Shown one piece after another: positions 9,129 through 18,158 of a stretch of DNA of 64,000 nt (position 1 is the first letter of the stretch; each line of letters opens with the position of its first letter). The position numbers and the translations under genes are program-made. The stretch lies in the NCBI RefSeq assembly GCF_026625705.1, contig NZ_CP113059.1, positions 1,178,001-1,242,000 on the forward strand, in the 5' to 3' direction. Source of the DNA: Pedobacter sp. SL55. GTDB taxonomy: Bacteria; Bacteroidota; Bacteroidia; Sphingobacteriales; Sphingobacteriaceae. The notes beneath the pieces are model-generated. The model did no database searches, was not told where the DNA came from, and worked only from the letters and a program-made list of their open reading frames with translations.

Positions 9129-9761
9129 TTAAAAAATGGTTAGCACATCGCCACTAGGAAGCTCAGCACTTACTGACTGCTTTTGTGCTACTGCAGTATT
9201 TTTAGCTTGAATGCTGCTGTTCTCTGCCGTAAATTTATCCATGTTGATAGATGATGTGCTGTTGATAGCAGCAATATAATCTGTTGTTTTACCGCTTAAT
9301 GTTAAGTTAGATAGTCCGTTTACGTTAGCGAACAAATCGATAGTATTGGTATTTAAAATTGCTTTAGCTTGGTCTTTTAAAGTAACGGCTAAGCTAAGTG
9401 CACTGAATTTTCCACTGGTTTTAACTACAGCATTATCGCTAGCGGTAATTTCGTTTAACTGGTTTGCGTAAACTACTACGGTTAAGGTTTCTTTATCGAA
9501 AGAGCTAATTCTTAGTTCGCCATTTTTTTCTTGCACCAAAGCATTTTTCGAATAGTAGCTATCGTAAACCTGTACACTTTGATTTGGGCTTTGTACCAAA
9601 ATTACCTCTACGTTACCGGCAACGTTTAATTTGTTGAATTTTTTAACCTCGCCTACAACAGTTACTTTTTTGGTTGTTGTAGCATTTACTAAAGATGTAG
9701 CGCTTGCGCTAATGGCTACTGTTAAGATGGCTGCGAATAGATTTTTAATAGAAGTCTTCAT
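9129..9761 (-). CDS. GIN domain (DUF2807) secreted protein
   Basis: This 210-aa protein has a cleavable signal peptide (AILTVAISASATSLVNA) followed by a beta-rich domain of repeated short strands, as in the GIN/DUF2807 family of putative adhesin heads common in Bacteroidota. Visible family features are FNKLNVAGNVEVILVQSPNQSV, the NGELRIS strand and the LSNLTLSGKT/INSTSSINMD turns. Family members usually have one beta-helix-like domain of this size. The role is unknown; periplasmic or surface location follows from the signal. It is monocistronic, with a terminator downstream and 284 bp of spacer upstream that contains two copies of TTCGACCAAC. Confidence 0.85.
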   Translation of the reverse strand: MKTSIKNLFAAILTVAISASATSLVNATTTKKVTVVGEVKKFNKLNVAGNVEVILVQSPNQSVQVYDSYYSKNALVQEKNGELRISSFDKETLTVVVYANQLNEITASDNAVVKTSGKFSALSLAVTLKDQAKAILNTNTIDLFANVNGLSNLTLSGKTTDYIAAINSTSSINMDKFTAENSSIQAKNTAVAQKQSVSAELPSGDVLTIF

Positions 9762-10045
9762 ATCTTAAATATTTTAATGTCTGTAATTATTTTTCTGTTT
9801 TTAAACTTGTTACATCTATAAGACTGCAACAATTACAAAAGGTTGCACCGCTTCTTAGCGTTTTATACCATTAGGAGTAAAGGTTCGACCAACGCCAGTA
9901 ATTTTTCGACCAACAGGCACCGAAAAATTCAAGTAAAATGAAAAAAGATTGGTTTAAGTAGAGTAGGGGAAGCCGATTGGTGTTGCACAAAGAATGTGCA
10001 AGTTAGGATTGGTAAAGGTGTGTTAACAGAAAATAGCGTATCGTA

Positions 10046-10468
10046 TTAGTTCCTAGTTGCCAAATAGAAATCTTCTTTCGCTGTCATTTCTAGCTTGGCT
10101 TTTTTGGTTTTATCTCTGTAACCTAGCAGATGAAGCGTTCCGTGGATCATGATGCGGCATAGTTCATCGTGAGTGGTGGCATTATTTTGCTTGGCATTAT
10201 CTTTAACTCTATCAATACTGATGAATATGTCTCCCAAAATGGTTTTAAGCTCTTCTGAGTTGTCAAAAGTGATTACATCGGTATAATAGTCATGTTGAAG
10301 GAAATCTTGGTTTACACGCAATAAATATTCGTCAGAACAAAAAATAAAATTCAGCTCTGCTAGTTGATATCCTTCTGCTTCTATGGTTTCTTGCATCCAT
10401 TTTTTAATGGCGATTTTTCCTTTTAGGTTATAGGTAACGTCTTCTGTAAAGAAATTGATTTTTGCCAT
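10046..10468 (-). CDS. ybeY: endoribonuclease YbeY (rRNA maturation factor)
   Basis: YbeY is a metal-dependent RNase for 16S rRNA 3' maturation and ribosome quality control. The frame extends to a TTG at 10489, but the ATG at 10468 (MAKINFFTEDV) fits the family start and gives 140 aa. The metal site HGTLHLLGYRDKT is visible near residue 105. It keeps two histidines of the usual H-x3-H-x5-H motif but has Arg-Asp-Lys where the third histidine is expected, a form I recall as common in Bacteroidota. The YTDVITFD block is also typical. A TACTTTTG -7 box lies at 10487-10494. The gene follows the DUF4175 gene on the same strand with a repeat-bearing 180-bp gap. Confidence 0.92.
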   Translation of the reverse strand: MAKINFFTEDVTYNLKGKIAIKKWMQETIEAEGYQLAELNFIFCSDEYLLRVNQDFLQHDYYTDVITFDNSEELKTILGDIFISIDRVKDNAKQNNATTHDELCRIMIHGTLHLLGYRDKTKKAKLEMTAKEDFYLATRN

Positions 10469-10486
10469 TGGATTTAAGTTAAAGGG

Positions 10487-10494
10487 CAAAAGTA
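10487..10494 (-). promoter_or_regulatory. candidate -7 box of ybeY
   Basis: On the minus strand this reads TACTTTTG, a perfect match to the Bacteroidota TAnnTTTG box. A TTTG lies 22 nt further upstream. Transcription would begin about 15 nt before the ATG at 10468, supporting that start. Confidence 0.45.
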
Positions 10495-10565
10495 AAAAAG
10501 ATTAACCACTAAGGTACAAAGAATACTAAGAGATTGCTTTTTTGCTACATTTTTCAAATATTTTT

Positions 10566-10640
10566 GTCATTGTGAACGACAGGAAGAATCTACAAGTAAG
10601 CAGAACTAGACTAACAGATTTCTCCTAGCCTCGCAATGAC
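10566..10640. repeat. GTCAT-headed inverted repeat element
   Basis: The arms GTCATTGTGA and TCGCAATGAC (one mismatch) face each other over 75 bp, with GAAGAATCT and AGATTTCTCC inside. This resembles short intergenic palindromic repeats elsewhere in the window that share a GTCAT head. Confidence 0.65.
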
Positions 10641-10648
10641 GAGTAAGG

Positions 10649-13600
10649 TTACTTTTTAGTCGAATTTAGCAGCCTAAAATACTCGGCAACCTTGTTCTTA
10701 TAATAGTAATTTAAGTTTGGTGGCAGTTTTTGGATGAGTTCACTTTCGCTTTGCATGCTCTTATTAAACTTTTCTAGCATTTGCTGATAGGAAGGAGGGA
10801 ACTGTTTTGCGGCATTACTTTCACGCTTTTCGTCCTGCTCTTGCTCTCGTTGGGCTTTTTCTGCATCTAGCAGTTTTACCATTAAATTTTTCTGGCGGTT
10901 AATGGTTTCTTGTGTAATTCGTTTGTTTACCAAATCCAGTTCAGATTGTTTCATTTCCTGCACGGTTTGGTTCAAATTGCCTAAACCACCTTTGCCATCT
11001 TTATTGTCTTCTTTGTTTATTTTCTCTAGCGCTTCTCTAATCATTTGCTGTTGCTGCGCCATTTTAGCAAATTCTTGACTCATTTGGCCTTTTGGAACAG
11101 TACCCATGTTGCCTTCGCGTTCCATTTTCTCTTTGGCCTGCTGCATATTTTTATTGAGCTGTTCTTGCATTTGTTGCAACTGTTGCATGCTCTGTTTTTG
11201 TTTGCCTTTGCCTCCCTTTGCATTTTTCATGGCATTTTGCAATTGCTCTAAAGCCTCGTTCAGCATCAAGGCTAAATTGTTGAGCGAGGTCATAGCAAAT
11301 TGCTGCGAACGGTTGGCTTCGCCAGTTCTTCTATCGCCTAAAAAATCTATGGCTTTGCCAATATTGAAGTTGATTTTCTCTACCTCAGTATTTACCGTGC
11401 TTTCTATTTGTGGTACACGTTTGCTCAACGAAAACAAGCTATCGGCAATGGTTTTCATGTTATCGCGAATCATGTTCTGTTTTTGTGCCTGCGAAACATA
11501 AGCCGGATCAGATGGTCCCATTTTGCGAAGGTTCAACATGACCTTTTCTTGCTCAAAAGAAGTGCTCAACAAGTTTTCTAGCAACTTACGTAGCTCTTGG
11601 GCGTTTACTTTACTTTCTTCTTCGGCCCCAGCTTGTTGTTGCTCTTGCATTTTTTGCGCCAATTGTTGCATTTGCTCGCTAGCCTGCTGCTGTTTTTCGG
11701 CAGCTTTTTGCTTGTTGTTCTGGTTCAGCTGTTCTTGGCTTTCTTGTTGGTTTTTCTCTATTTCATTGGTTTCTTTTTCTGGGTTTTTATAATCGTTGGG
11801 CCTTTCCAAAGCCTGATTTTTCTTGTCCAGATCTTGCAATTCTTTCTTCAGATCCTTGAAATCTTTATTGAGCTGATCTTGCTTGCTTTTTAAATCTTGT
11901 GGAGATGAATTTTTGTCTTTAGTTTGATTGGATAAGTCCTTTTGCGCCTTGGCCATCTCGTTCAAGCGGTCGATTTTATTTTGCAGGTTCTGTTCAAATT
12001 CCAATTGCTTGTAAAGTTCCAAAATACGGTCTAGCTCATTTTTTACAGATTTATTGTCTAGCTGCATTTTAGAAAGCTCTTCTCTGGTCTGGTCTTTCCT
12101 ATTTTGATCCATCAATTGCTGGAGCTTTTGCAGAAGCTCTTTCGTTTTTTCGTCCAATACATTGTTAAACAGCTCGTCTATTTTTTTCTGCTTTTCTTTC
12201 AGTTCTTCCGTCAATTGCCCGTTTTCCTGCTTTTCGAAATTGTTTTTCTCATTCAGGTCTTTGATATCCTTAACCGCTTGATCCAGTTGTTTCTGTTTGT
12301 CTAGCAATTGCTCAATCTGCTTTTTGTCTTCAAAGTTGAGCTGTTTTTTATCCAATAAACTTTCGCTCAGTTTTTTGCTATCTTTCTCAATGCTGTTGGC
12401 TAGTTTAATGGTCTGTTCCATTTTTTGTTTTAGCGATTGACTGCCTTCGGCTAATTTGGCTGCAATTTCTTGTTGCGTTGGCGCTTGGTAAGTTTTAATT
12501 TCTGAGCGGGTAACTTTTGCTCCGTTTACGCCATCATTATCGGCTACTTCAAAAAAGTAATCGATGGTTTGACCCGATTTTACAGGGATCTCATTCAGAT
12601 TCCAGAGATAGAAAAAATTATTCTCCGTTTGTTGGTTTTTAATAGCAATGGCTTTAACGCCTTGGCCTACAACTTTATTTTTATCTTTAATTTGATACCT
12701 GAATTTTAGGGAAGAAAATCCGTAATCGTCATTAACTACGCCAGTAAAATACAGCGCTTTGCTACTTAAACTATCTGGTGTTTCGGTTACATTAATGCTA
12801 GGAAATTGATCTTTAATTACCGTGAGCTGATGGCTTAGCGAATCGCGTAAACTTACAAACTGGTTTTTTGGAACAATTTGATAGTTGCCATTCTGTTTAA
12901 TCACGGCACTAAAATTAGCATTGTTATTAACCACGTTAAGCTGATGAACTTTTTGCTGTAAAACAAAGCTGATTTGCTCACTGTTTTCGGTCTTTAACTT
13001 CCAATTTACTTTGGTGCCTTCGGGGATCAACAAATCGCCCACATTGGGAGCTTCTTCAGTTTTTCTGTTAAGATAAGCCGGGTAAACTAACGTGGCGCTT
13101 AGGTTCAATAAAGAGGGGCGTGGTTTTACATTCACGGTATGGCTTGCAGAATTAAAACCACCGCCGCTAAAGCGGATAGATTTATCTTTTTGAACGTTCT
13201 TAAATGTGTGGGTAAAATGGCTGATATCCTGTTTTTCCAACTTATAGCTGTTTACGCCGTCTTCCAAATAAATGTCCTGCGGAAATTCATCGCCTGTTAA
13301 TTTCACTTTGATGGTCAAATCATCGCCCTGCGTAATAGTTAAGTTTTTGTTTTCTATCACAAAATCAAAAGGCGCTTTGGGTAATACTTCTTCGTTGTAC
13401 CTAATAAAACTATTGGTACCTTCTCTTAAAATTGCAGGGGCAATAATCCCTATCAATAAAATGATGAAAAGTGGCAGCGCAATGTATTTGATGTGCTTTT
13501 TATTGTCGCCGAGATTAATTGCCGTAGAAAATGGGATAGGTTTTAGTTCGTTGATTTTCTGATCTATGCCAGCTAAAATTAAAGCACTGTTTTGAGGTGC

Positions 13601-13969
13601 GCTATCCGCCAGTTCTTTTAGCTGTAAAGTATTCAATAACCTATCCTTAACATTAAAGAAATGGTTGCCTATTAAGTTTGCAGCTTCTTCTAAACTTAAA
13701 GTTTTGCTTAATTTAAAGTATGATAGTGCTGGTTTTACAATCCAAAAAAGAACAGCAATAAGCGAAATGGCAACATACGAATAGAAGAGCAGTGTTTTGG
13801 TAGCTATGCTTGGGTAGCTATAGAAAATCCAGATAAATAGAAAAAGATAAAGCGTTAAAATTAGGGCAGCAGCGTAAATACTACCTCTTAAAAGCTTATT
13901 GAGATAGAACTTTCGGGTAAACTCATTGATTTTTAATAGCAGTAAGTTGTAGTTGTTGCCCATAGCCAT
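10649..13969 (-). CDS. DUF4175 family giant membrane-anchored coiled-coil protein
   Basis: This 1106-aa protein belongs to a large, mostly Bacteroidota family of unknown function. Two membrane helices lie near residues 30-50 and 60-78, and a third near 165-185 (YIALPLFIILLIGIIAPAIL). Then comes a periplasmic beta-rich region (about 200-500), and from about 510 to the end a very long Gln/Lys/Glu-rich coiled coil (QQQASEQMQQLAQKMQEQQ). The start MAMGNN is at 13969; the second ATG (13963) is equally possible. A near-consensus box (TACCTTTA) lies at 13980-13987. It lies upstream of ybeY on the same strand. A structural or scaffold role is only a guess from the architecture. Confidence 0.85.
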   Translation of the reverse strand: MAMGNNYNLLLLKINEFTRKFYLNKLLRGSIYAAALILTLYLFLFIWIFYSYPSIATKTLLFYSYVAISLIAVLFWIVKPALSYFKLSKTLSLEEAANLIGNHFFNVKDRLLNTLQLKELADSAPQNSALILAGIDQKINELKPIPFSTAINLGDNKKHIKYIALPLFIILLIGIIAPAILREGTNSFIRYNEEVLPKAPFDFVIENKNLTITQGDDLTIKVKLTGDEFPQDIYLEDGVNSYKLEKQDISHFTHTFKNVQKDKSIRFSGGGFNSASHTVNVKPRPSLLNLSATLVYPAYLNRKTEEAPNVGDLLIPEGTKVNWKLKTENSEQISFVLQQKVHQLNVVNNNANFSAVIKQNGNYQIVPKNQFVSLRDSLSHQLTVIKDQFPSINVTETPDSLSSKALYFTGVVNDDYGFSSLKFRYQIKDKNKVVGQGVKAIAIKNQQTENNFFYLWNLNEIPVKSGQTIDYFFEVADNDGVNGAKVTRSEIKTYQAPTQQEIAAKLAEGSQSLKQKMEQTIKLANSIEKDSKKLSESLLDKKQLNFEDKKQIEQLLDKQKQLDQAVKDIKDLNEKNNFEKQENGQLTEELKEKQKKIDELFNNVLDEKTKELLQKLQQLMDQNRKDQTREELSKMQLDNKSVKNELDRILELYKQLEFEQNLQNKIDRLNEMAKAQKDLSNQTKDKNSSPQDLKSKQDQLNKDFKDLKKELQDLDKKNQALERPNDYKNPEKETNEIEKNQQESQEQLNQNNKQKAAEKQQQASEQMQQLAQKMQEQQQAGAEEESKVNAQELRKLLENLLSTSFEQEKVMLNLRKMGPSDPAYVSQAQKQNMIRDNMKTIADSLFSLSKRVPQIESTVNTEVEKINFNIGKAIDFLGDRRTGEANRSQQFAMTSLNNLALMLNEALEQLQNAMKNAKGGKGKQKQSMQQLQQMQEQLNKNMQQAKEKMEREGNMGTVPKGQMSQEFAKMAQQQQMIREALEKINKEDNKDGKGGLGNLNQTVQEMKQSELDLVNKRITQETINRQKNLMVKLLDAEKAQREQEQDEKRESNAAKQFPPSYQQMLEKFNKSMQSESELIQKLPPNLNYYYKNKVAEYFRLLNSTKK

Positions 13970-14159
13970 TTAACGACAATAAAGGTAGAAAATGTGCGCC
14001 TAAAATGAAAGGGATTAAAAATTAGCAAAAAGCTTTCATTTTGTTTTGAATAAAATCTATTAAAGTGTAATTTAGAAATAAAATATAATCAATAAAAACA
14101 AAAAATAACCAAACTGCTGTATATTACGGCAAGTTTAACTAATAACTAAAAGTAACACA

Positions 14160-14946
14160 ATGAACAAAAGATTTTTTGTAGCTATTTTAGCTATCATGAT
14201 TACAGGAACTGCATTAGCGCAAAAACAAATTAAATCTTGGAATAAAAACTTGGTAATTGCCCATCGTGGTGCCTGGAAAACACAAAATCTTCCCGAAAAT
14301 TCTATAGCTTCGTTAAAAGAGGCCATAAAGATTGGCTGTTTTGGCAGCGAGTTCGATGTACAGTTTACGAAAGACAATATTGCGGTAGTAAATCACAATG
14401 GCGATTTTTTAGGTAAAGATATTGCCTCTAGTACTTTACCAGGAGTTAGTAGATTACAAAAAACTAAGCAACGGCGAAAGCATACCAACATTGGTAGCAT
14501 ATCTGAAAGCTGGCATGAAGCAGAAGAAAACAAAGTTGATATTGGAAATAAAGCCTCAAAAAACACAAGAAAGGGAAGAGGCTTTAACCAATGCGGTAAT
14601 TGCCACAGTTAACGAATTAAAAGCGGCACCTTGGATAGAGTACATCACTTTTAGCCATTTTATTGGTAAACACTTAATTGCCAATGTGCCTGGAGCCAAA
14701 GTTTCTTATTTAAATGGAGAAATAGAACCAGCAAAGCTGAAAGAACAAGGTTTTTATGGTTTAGATTACAGCCAAGGTGTATTGAAGAAAAATCCTGATT
14801 GGATAAAGCAAGCTAAAGATTTAGGTGTAATTATTAATGTTTGGACGGTAAATGCTGCAAAAGACATGGATTGGTTTTTGGAACAAAAGGCCGATTATAT
14901 TACCACCAACGAACCAGAACTGCTATTTACTAAAATAAAGAAGTAA
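14160..14946 (+). pseudogene. glycerophosphodiester phosphodiesterase, frameshifted
   Basis: The product is a secreted GDPD-family phosphodiesterase that hydrolyses glycerophosphodiesters to glycerol-3-phosphate and an alcohol. A signal peptide (FFVAILAIMITGTALA) is followed by the family motifs AHRGAW, PENSIASLKEA, GSEFDVQFTKD and VNHNGD (usually HD). The frame from 14160 runs off at about codon 92. The next frame resumes with YQELVDYKKLSNGESIPTL and the C-terminal TVNAAKDMDWFLEQKADYITTNEPE. Removing one T from TTT at 14435-14437 restores SSTYQEL and one continuous product of about 261 aa. The rest is undamaged, so an indel in the assembly is likelier than true decay. A strong terminator follows. 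Confidence 0.85.
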
Positions 14947-14965
14947 AATGTAGTTAAAATTATGG

Positions 14966-15002
14966 AGCCCCATTCGCTTTCGGATGGGGCTTTCTGTTTT
15001 TT
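14966..15002 (+). terminator. rho-independent terminator after the GDPD gene
   Basis: An 8-bp stem AGCCCCAT/ATGGGGCT with a 10-nt loop is followed by TTCTGTTTTTT. It is 20 bp past the GDPD stop codon. Confidence 0.85.
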
Positions 15003-15082
15003 AAAGCGTTAGGTTTAAGTCACCATGTGCCTCCTTTATTTCTTATCTTATGTCAATAATTAAAAAGCAAGTGCGGCCTAAT

Positions 15083-15112
15083 TTTGTTATAACAATAAAC
15101 GAAGTAAATTTT
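15083..15112 (+). promoter_or_regulatory. candidate promoter of the alpha/beta hydrolase
   Basis: TTTG at 15083-15086 is separated by 18 nt from TAAATTTT at 15105-15112, close to the Bacteroidota consensus. The ATG is 26 nt further on. Confidence 0.45.
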
Positions 15113-15137
15113 ATAACGACATTAAAATAACTAAACC

Positions 15138-15959
15138 ATGAGCACACTAAAATTAAAAGACGGAACAGAAATTTATTACAAAGATTGGGGAAAAGGTCAA
15201 CCTGTATTCTTTCATCACGGATGGCCGCTTTCTAGCGACGATTGGGATGCGCAAATGCTATTCTTTTTGGAGCAGGGCTATCGGGTTATTGCCCACGACA
15301 GAAGAGGCCACGGTAGATCTGAACAAACACCTTATGGACACGATATGGATACTTACGCTGCCGATGTAGCGGAAATTGTTGAGGCATTAGGCCTTACAGA
15401 TGTAATTCATGTAGGGCACTCTACTGGAGGTGGCGAAGTAATAAGATACGTAGCAAAACACGGGCAAGGAAAAGTGGCAAAAGCTGTTTTGGTAAGTGCG
15501 GTAACGCCAATTATGGTTAAAACCGAAAACAATCCGGATGGTGTACCTATGTCTGTTTTTGATGATATCAGAAACAATACAGCCAACCATAGGCAACAGT
15601 TCTATATCGATCTTACTTTTCCATTTTATGGTTACAATAGAGAGGGTGCTAAAGTATCTGAAGGTATTCAAAGAAACTGGTGGAGACAAGGAATGAATGG
15701 TTCTATCAAAGCTCATTACGACTGCATCAAGGCCTTTTCGGAGACCGATTTTACTGAAGACCTTAAATCTGTTGATGTTCCGGTTTTGGTAATGCATGGC
15801 GAAGACGATCAGATTGTACCTTTTGAAACTACAGGGAAAATAGCGGCCACTTTGTTAAAAAATGGAAAGCTAATTTCTTATCCTGGTTTTCCGCATGGTA
15901 TGCCTACAACCGAAGCAGATACGATAAATAAAGATTTGTTAGCTTTTTTTAAAGCCTAA
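15138..15959 (+). CDS. alpha/beta hydrolase, non-haem chloroperoxidase / arylesterase type
   Basis: This 273-aa cytoplasmic alpha/beta-hydrolase has the nucleophile elbow GHSTGGGE (Ser about 95), the oxyanion HHGWP near residue 26, the catalytic Asp in HGEDDQIVP and the catalytic His in PGFPHGMPTTEAD. This arrangement and the DRRGHGRS motif are typical of the cofactor-free haloperoxidase group (CPO-L, arylesterases). Natural substrates of that group are usually esters; halogenation is a side activity. No signal peptide is present. It is flanked by its own promoter-like sequence and a bidirectional terminator, so it is probably monocistronic. Confidence 0.9.
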   Translation: MSTLKLKDGTEIYYKDWGKGQPVFFHHGWPLSSDDWDAQMLFFLEQGYRVIAHDRRGHGRSEQTPYGHDMDTYAADVAEIVEALGLTDVIHVGHSTGGGEVIRYVAKHGQGKVAKAVLVSAVTPIMVKTENNPDGVPMSVFDDIRNNTANHRQQFYIDLTFPFYGYNREGAKVSEGIQRNWWRQGMNGSIKAHYDCIKAFSETDFTEDLKSVDVPVLVMHGEDDQIVPFETTGKIAATLLKNGKLISYPGFPHGMPTTEADTINKDLLAFFKA

Positions 15960-15980
15960 CAAAAGCGGTATAGCTAGTTT

Positions 15981-16018
15981 AAAAAAGCTAAGTCATCAAT
16001 AATGATTTAGCTTTTTTT
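15981..16018. terminator. bidirectional rho-independent terminator
   Basis: The stem AAAAAAGCTAA (15981-15991) pairs with TTAGCTTTTTT (16007-16017), giving an A-tract on one side and a T-tract on the other. It follows the hydrolase stop codon by 21 bp. Confidence 0.85.
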
Positions 16019-16039
16019 ATAAAATACCTATTTCAAGGT

Positions 16040-16071
16040 ATTGCTGTACCTATATATAAATTACATCTTTG
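16040..16071 (+). promoter_or_regulatory. candidate promoter of the DUF3575 gene
   Basis: ATTG at 16040-16043, then 20 nt, then CATCTTTG at 16064-16071. The geometry is the same as at the candidate RNA promoter at 34305. The ATG at 16095 is 23 nt downstream. Confidence 0.4.
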
Positions 16072-16094
16072 CCATAAACCAAAAAATACAATTT

Positions 16095-16850
16095 ATGAAA
16101 AAACTAGTACTATTTTGTGGTTTGATTTCGCTATTTGCTAATCAAACCTATGCCCAGCAAGCAGACTCTACCAAGCAGAGTAAAAACGTAATCAAAATCA
16201 ATTTATTAAGCTTGCCATTCAATAATTTACACCTTCAGTACGAAAGGCAAATTGGTAAAAAAACCTCTGTTGCTTTAGGAGTAAGGTATATGCCAGAAGG
16301 AAATATACCACTAAAATCTACAGTATTAGATTTGATAGACGATGCTGATGCTGAAAAACATTTGACCAATCTTAAAACAGGGAATTTTGCCGTTACGCCA
16401 GAAATTCGCTTTTATCTTGGAAAGGCTGCTTTGAAAGGGTTTTACATTGCGCCATTTGCTAGGTACTCTCGTTACACAGCTTCGCTACCTTTCGATTTTA
16501 CAGTAGACGATGGCATGGGGAACGAATACAGCGAAGTTATACCGTTAGAAGGTAATTTAACTACCATTACAGGTGGTTTGCAAATTGGTTCGCAGTTTAG
16601 GCTGGGTAAAATGGTTACGTTAGATTGGTGGATACTTGGCCCACAGTATGGCAGTTCTAAAGGAAATATAGCGGGCCGTAAAACCCTAGACGCGAGAGAA
16701 CAGCAAGAGTTGAGAGATCAGCTGGCTGATATTACCGATCTGCCGCTAGTTAAAGTTACTACAAAAGTGGATGGAAATGGAGCAGATGTAGATATTAAAG
16801 GCCCTTGGGCAGGCGTAAGAGCAGGCTTAGCGTTAGGTATTAGGTTTTAA
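16095..16850 (+). CDS. DUF3575 outer-membrane beta-barrel-like protein
   Basis: This 251-aa protein has a signal peptide ending ANQTYAQ and then alternating beta-strands, beginning NVIKINLLSLPFNNLHLQYERQIGKKTSVALGVR, the DUF3575 hallmark in Bacteroidota. The final residues end in aromatic GIRF, a typical outer-membrane barrel ending. The frame is open from 16041, but the ATG at 16095 (MKKLVLFCGL) gives a proper signal peptide. Function is unknown; the barrel assignment is inferred. It is enclosed by terminators on both sides. Confidence 0.82.
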   Translation: MKKLVLFCGLISLFANQTYAQQADSTKQSKNVIKINLLSLPFNNLHLQYERQIGKKTSVALGVRYMPEGNIPLKSTVLDLIDDADAEKHLTNLKTGNFAVTPEIRFYLGKAALKGFYIAPFARYSRYTASLPFDFTVDDGMGNEYSEVIPLEGNLTTITGGLQIGSQFRLGKMVTLDWWILGPQYGSSKGNIAGRKTLDAREQQELRDQLADITDLPLVKVTTKVDGNGADVDIKGPWAGVRAGLALGIRF

Positions 16851-16869
16851 AACCAAAATGTATAAAACT

Positions 16870-16900
16870 AAAAAAGTCCCGATTTTGTCGGGACTTTTTT
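16870..16900. terminator. bidirectional terminator between DUF3575 and cspA
   Basis: A perfect 13-bp stem, AAAAAAGTCCCGA with TCGGGACTTTTTT, closes a 5-nt loop. It is placed between convergent genes and can serve both. Confidence 0.9.
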
Positions 16901-16918
16901 GGTAAAATATGATAATAA

Positions 16919-17110
16919 TTAGATTACTTTCACATTAACGGCGTTTAAGCCTTTTCTACCGTTTTCAACTTCGTACTGAACTTTGTCGTTTTCACGAATT
17001 TCGTCGATAAGGCCTGTTGAATGTACAAAGATTTCAGCGTCGCCATTTGCTGGCACGATAAATCCAAAACCTTTAGTTACATTGAAAAATTTTACTGTTC
17101 CTTCTTGCAT
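16919..17110 (-). CDS. cold-shock domain protein
   Basis: This 63-aa cold-shock domain protein is an OB-fold RNA/ssDNA chaperone. RNP1 (KGFGFI, about residues 13-18) and RNP2 (IFVHS, about 27-31) are intact, and the protein consists of the domain alone, as in CspA. It starts MQEGTVKFFN and ends GLNAVNVKVI. A possible promoter on the minus strand has CTTG, 18 nt and TACCTTGC about 25 nt before the start. It is monocistronic; the shared terminator lies just beyond the stop. Confidence 0.95.
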   Translation of the reverse strand: MQEGTVKFFNVTKGFGFIVPANGDAEIFVHSTGLIDEIRENDKVQYEVENGRKGLNAVNVKVI

Positions 17111-17196
17111 TGTATTATTTTATTAAAGTTGCAAGGTACAGATTAAAATTTAATTACAAGCAAATACCCTCTTTTTTAAGGATTTTATTTTTGGGT

Positions 17197-18126
17197 CTAC
17201 TTATTCCCAATTAGGCTTATGGTAATCTCGCTAGAGTGGGGTATACCTAATGTTGTGCCTGGTTTAATATGTAGTAGGTTTTTCAAATAAACATCGGCTA
17301 TGCCCTGAATTAATTTTCTACGATGCGGCACATCTTCTGGTAAAACACCTTGTATGCGGTTTACGTACAAATTTCCTTTTACATCTACTACAACAGAAAA
17401 ACGGTAACTAAACTCTTTATACGATTTGTTGATCTCTATTCTGTACTCTGGGTACATGTAAGCATAAGATTTTCTGTGGGCACCACTATCGGCATAGCCA
17501 ATTAATTTTAATGATACGTTTTTGCTATTTGGCTTTAAATCTACAATCTCGGTTGCCGCAAATGCCGTATCGGGGTTAGCGGGGTGTTTGTAGGTTTTTG
17601 CAGCCAGCTGTTTAATAAACGCAGTATCGGCTTTGGTAGGCCGTTGTAATTCGCCAACCGTGGTTTTAAGCACTTTTTCTATGTAATTTTTAGTGTAATA
17701 GGTACAATTTACGTCAGACACTTCGCCTTTGGCAACAACAAGCGCTTCTACTTGTAAGCGCTGTAAGATTAGGCTATCTTTGGTAATCAGCTTTGCTCTA
17801 AAGTACTCGCGGGCAAAATTGTAAATTTTTGCATGGTCATGTAATAAAAAGAAAGCTTCCATTCCCTTTTTTTCGGGGCTGTAAGCCAACATGGTATCTG
17901 GAGCTTTAAATTCTAAAATCCAATTTGGTTGCAACATAAATCCATCTTTGTTAAAAGAAAGGCCGTTGCTAAACCTACGCTTTACTTCATAAAACCTTAT
18001 GCCATCAACATCCTTAAAAGTAAGGCCAGCATCTGTTGCTGTATTTTTTTGGCCAGAACCGCCACCACAGGCATAAAGTGTAACTAAAATTGTAGCTAGG
18101 ATGAAGAATATACGTTTAAAACTCAT
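17197..18126 (-). CDS. predicted lipoprotein of unknown function
   Basis: This 309-aa protein was not recognised as a named family. It begins with a lipoprotein signal (FILATILVTLYACGGGSG), so Cys at about residue 20 should be lipidated. A mixed alpha/beta region follows and the C-terminal half (about 215-305) is beta-rich, with a strand pattern YRFSVVVDVKGNLYVNRIQGVLPE and a basic loop PHRRKLIQGIADVYLK. The gene is 32 bp downstream of the phosphodiester glycosidase gene on the same strand, so the two are probably co-transcribed with the aspartyl protease gene upstream. Envelope location is supported; function is not known. Confidence 0.65.
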   Translation of the reverse strand: MSFKRIFFILATILVTLYACGGGSGQKNTATDAGLTFKDVDGIRFYEVKRRFSNGLSFNKDGFMLQPNWILEFKAPDTMLAYSPEKKGMEAFFLLHDHAKIYNFAREYFRAKLITKDSLILQRLQVEALVVAKGEVSDVNCTYYTKNYIEKVLKTTVGELQRPTKADTAFIKQLAAKTYKHPANPDTAFAATEIVDLKPNSKNVSLKLIGYADSGAHRKSYAYMYPEYRIEINKSYKEFSYRFSVVVDVKGNLYVNRIQGVLPEDVPHRRKLIQGIADVYLKNLLHIKPGTTLGIPHSSEITISLIGNK

Positions 18127-18158
18127 TTGTTAAAATCATCTGAAATTAGGTGGCAAAT

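Noticed and set aside
11045..12304. Long open frames on the plus strand opposite the DUF4175 gene
   Set aside because: They are products of the Gln/Lys-rich codon pattern of the minus-strand gene; translations are low-complexity Leu/Phe/Cys with no start or domain signal.
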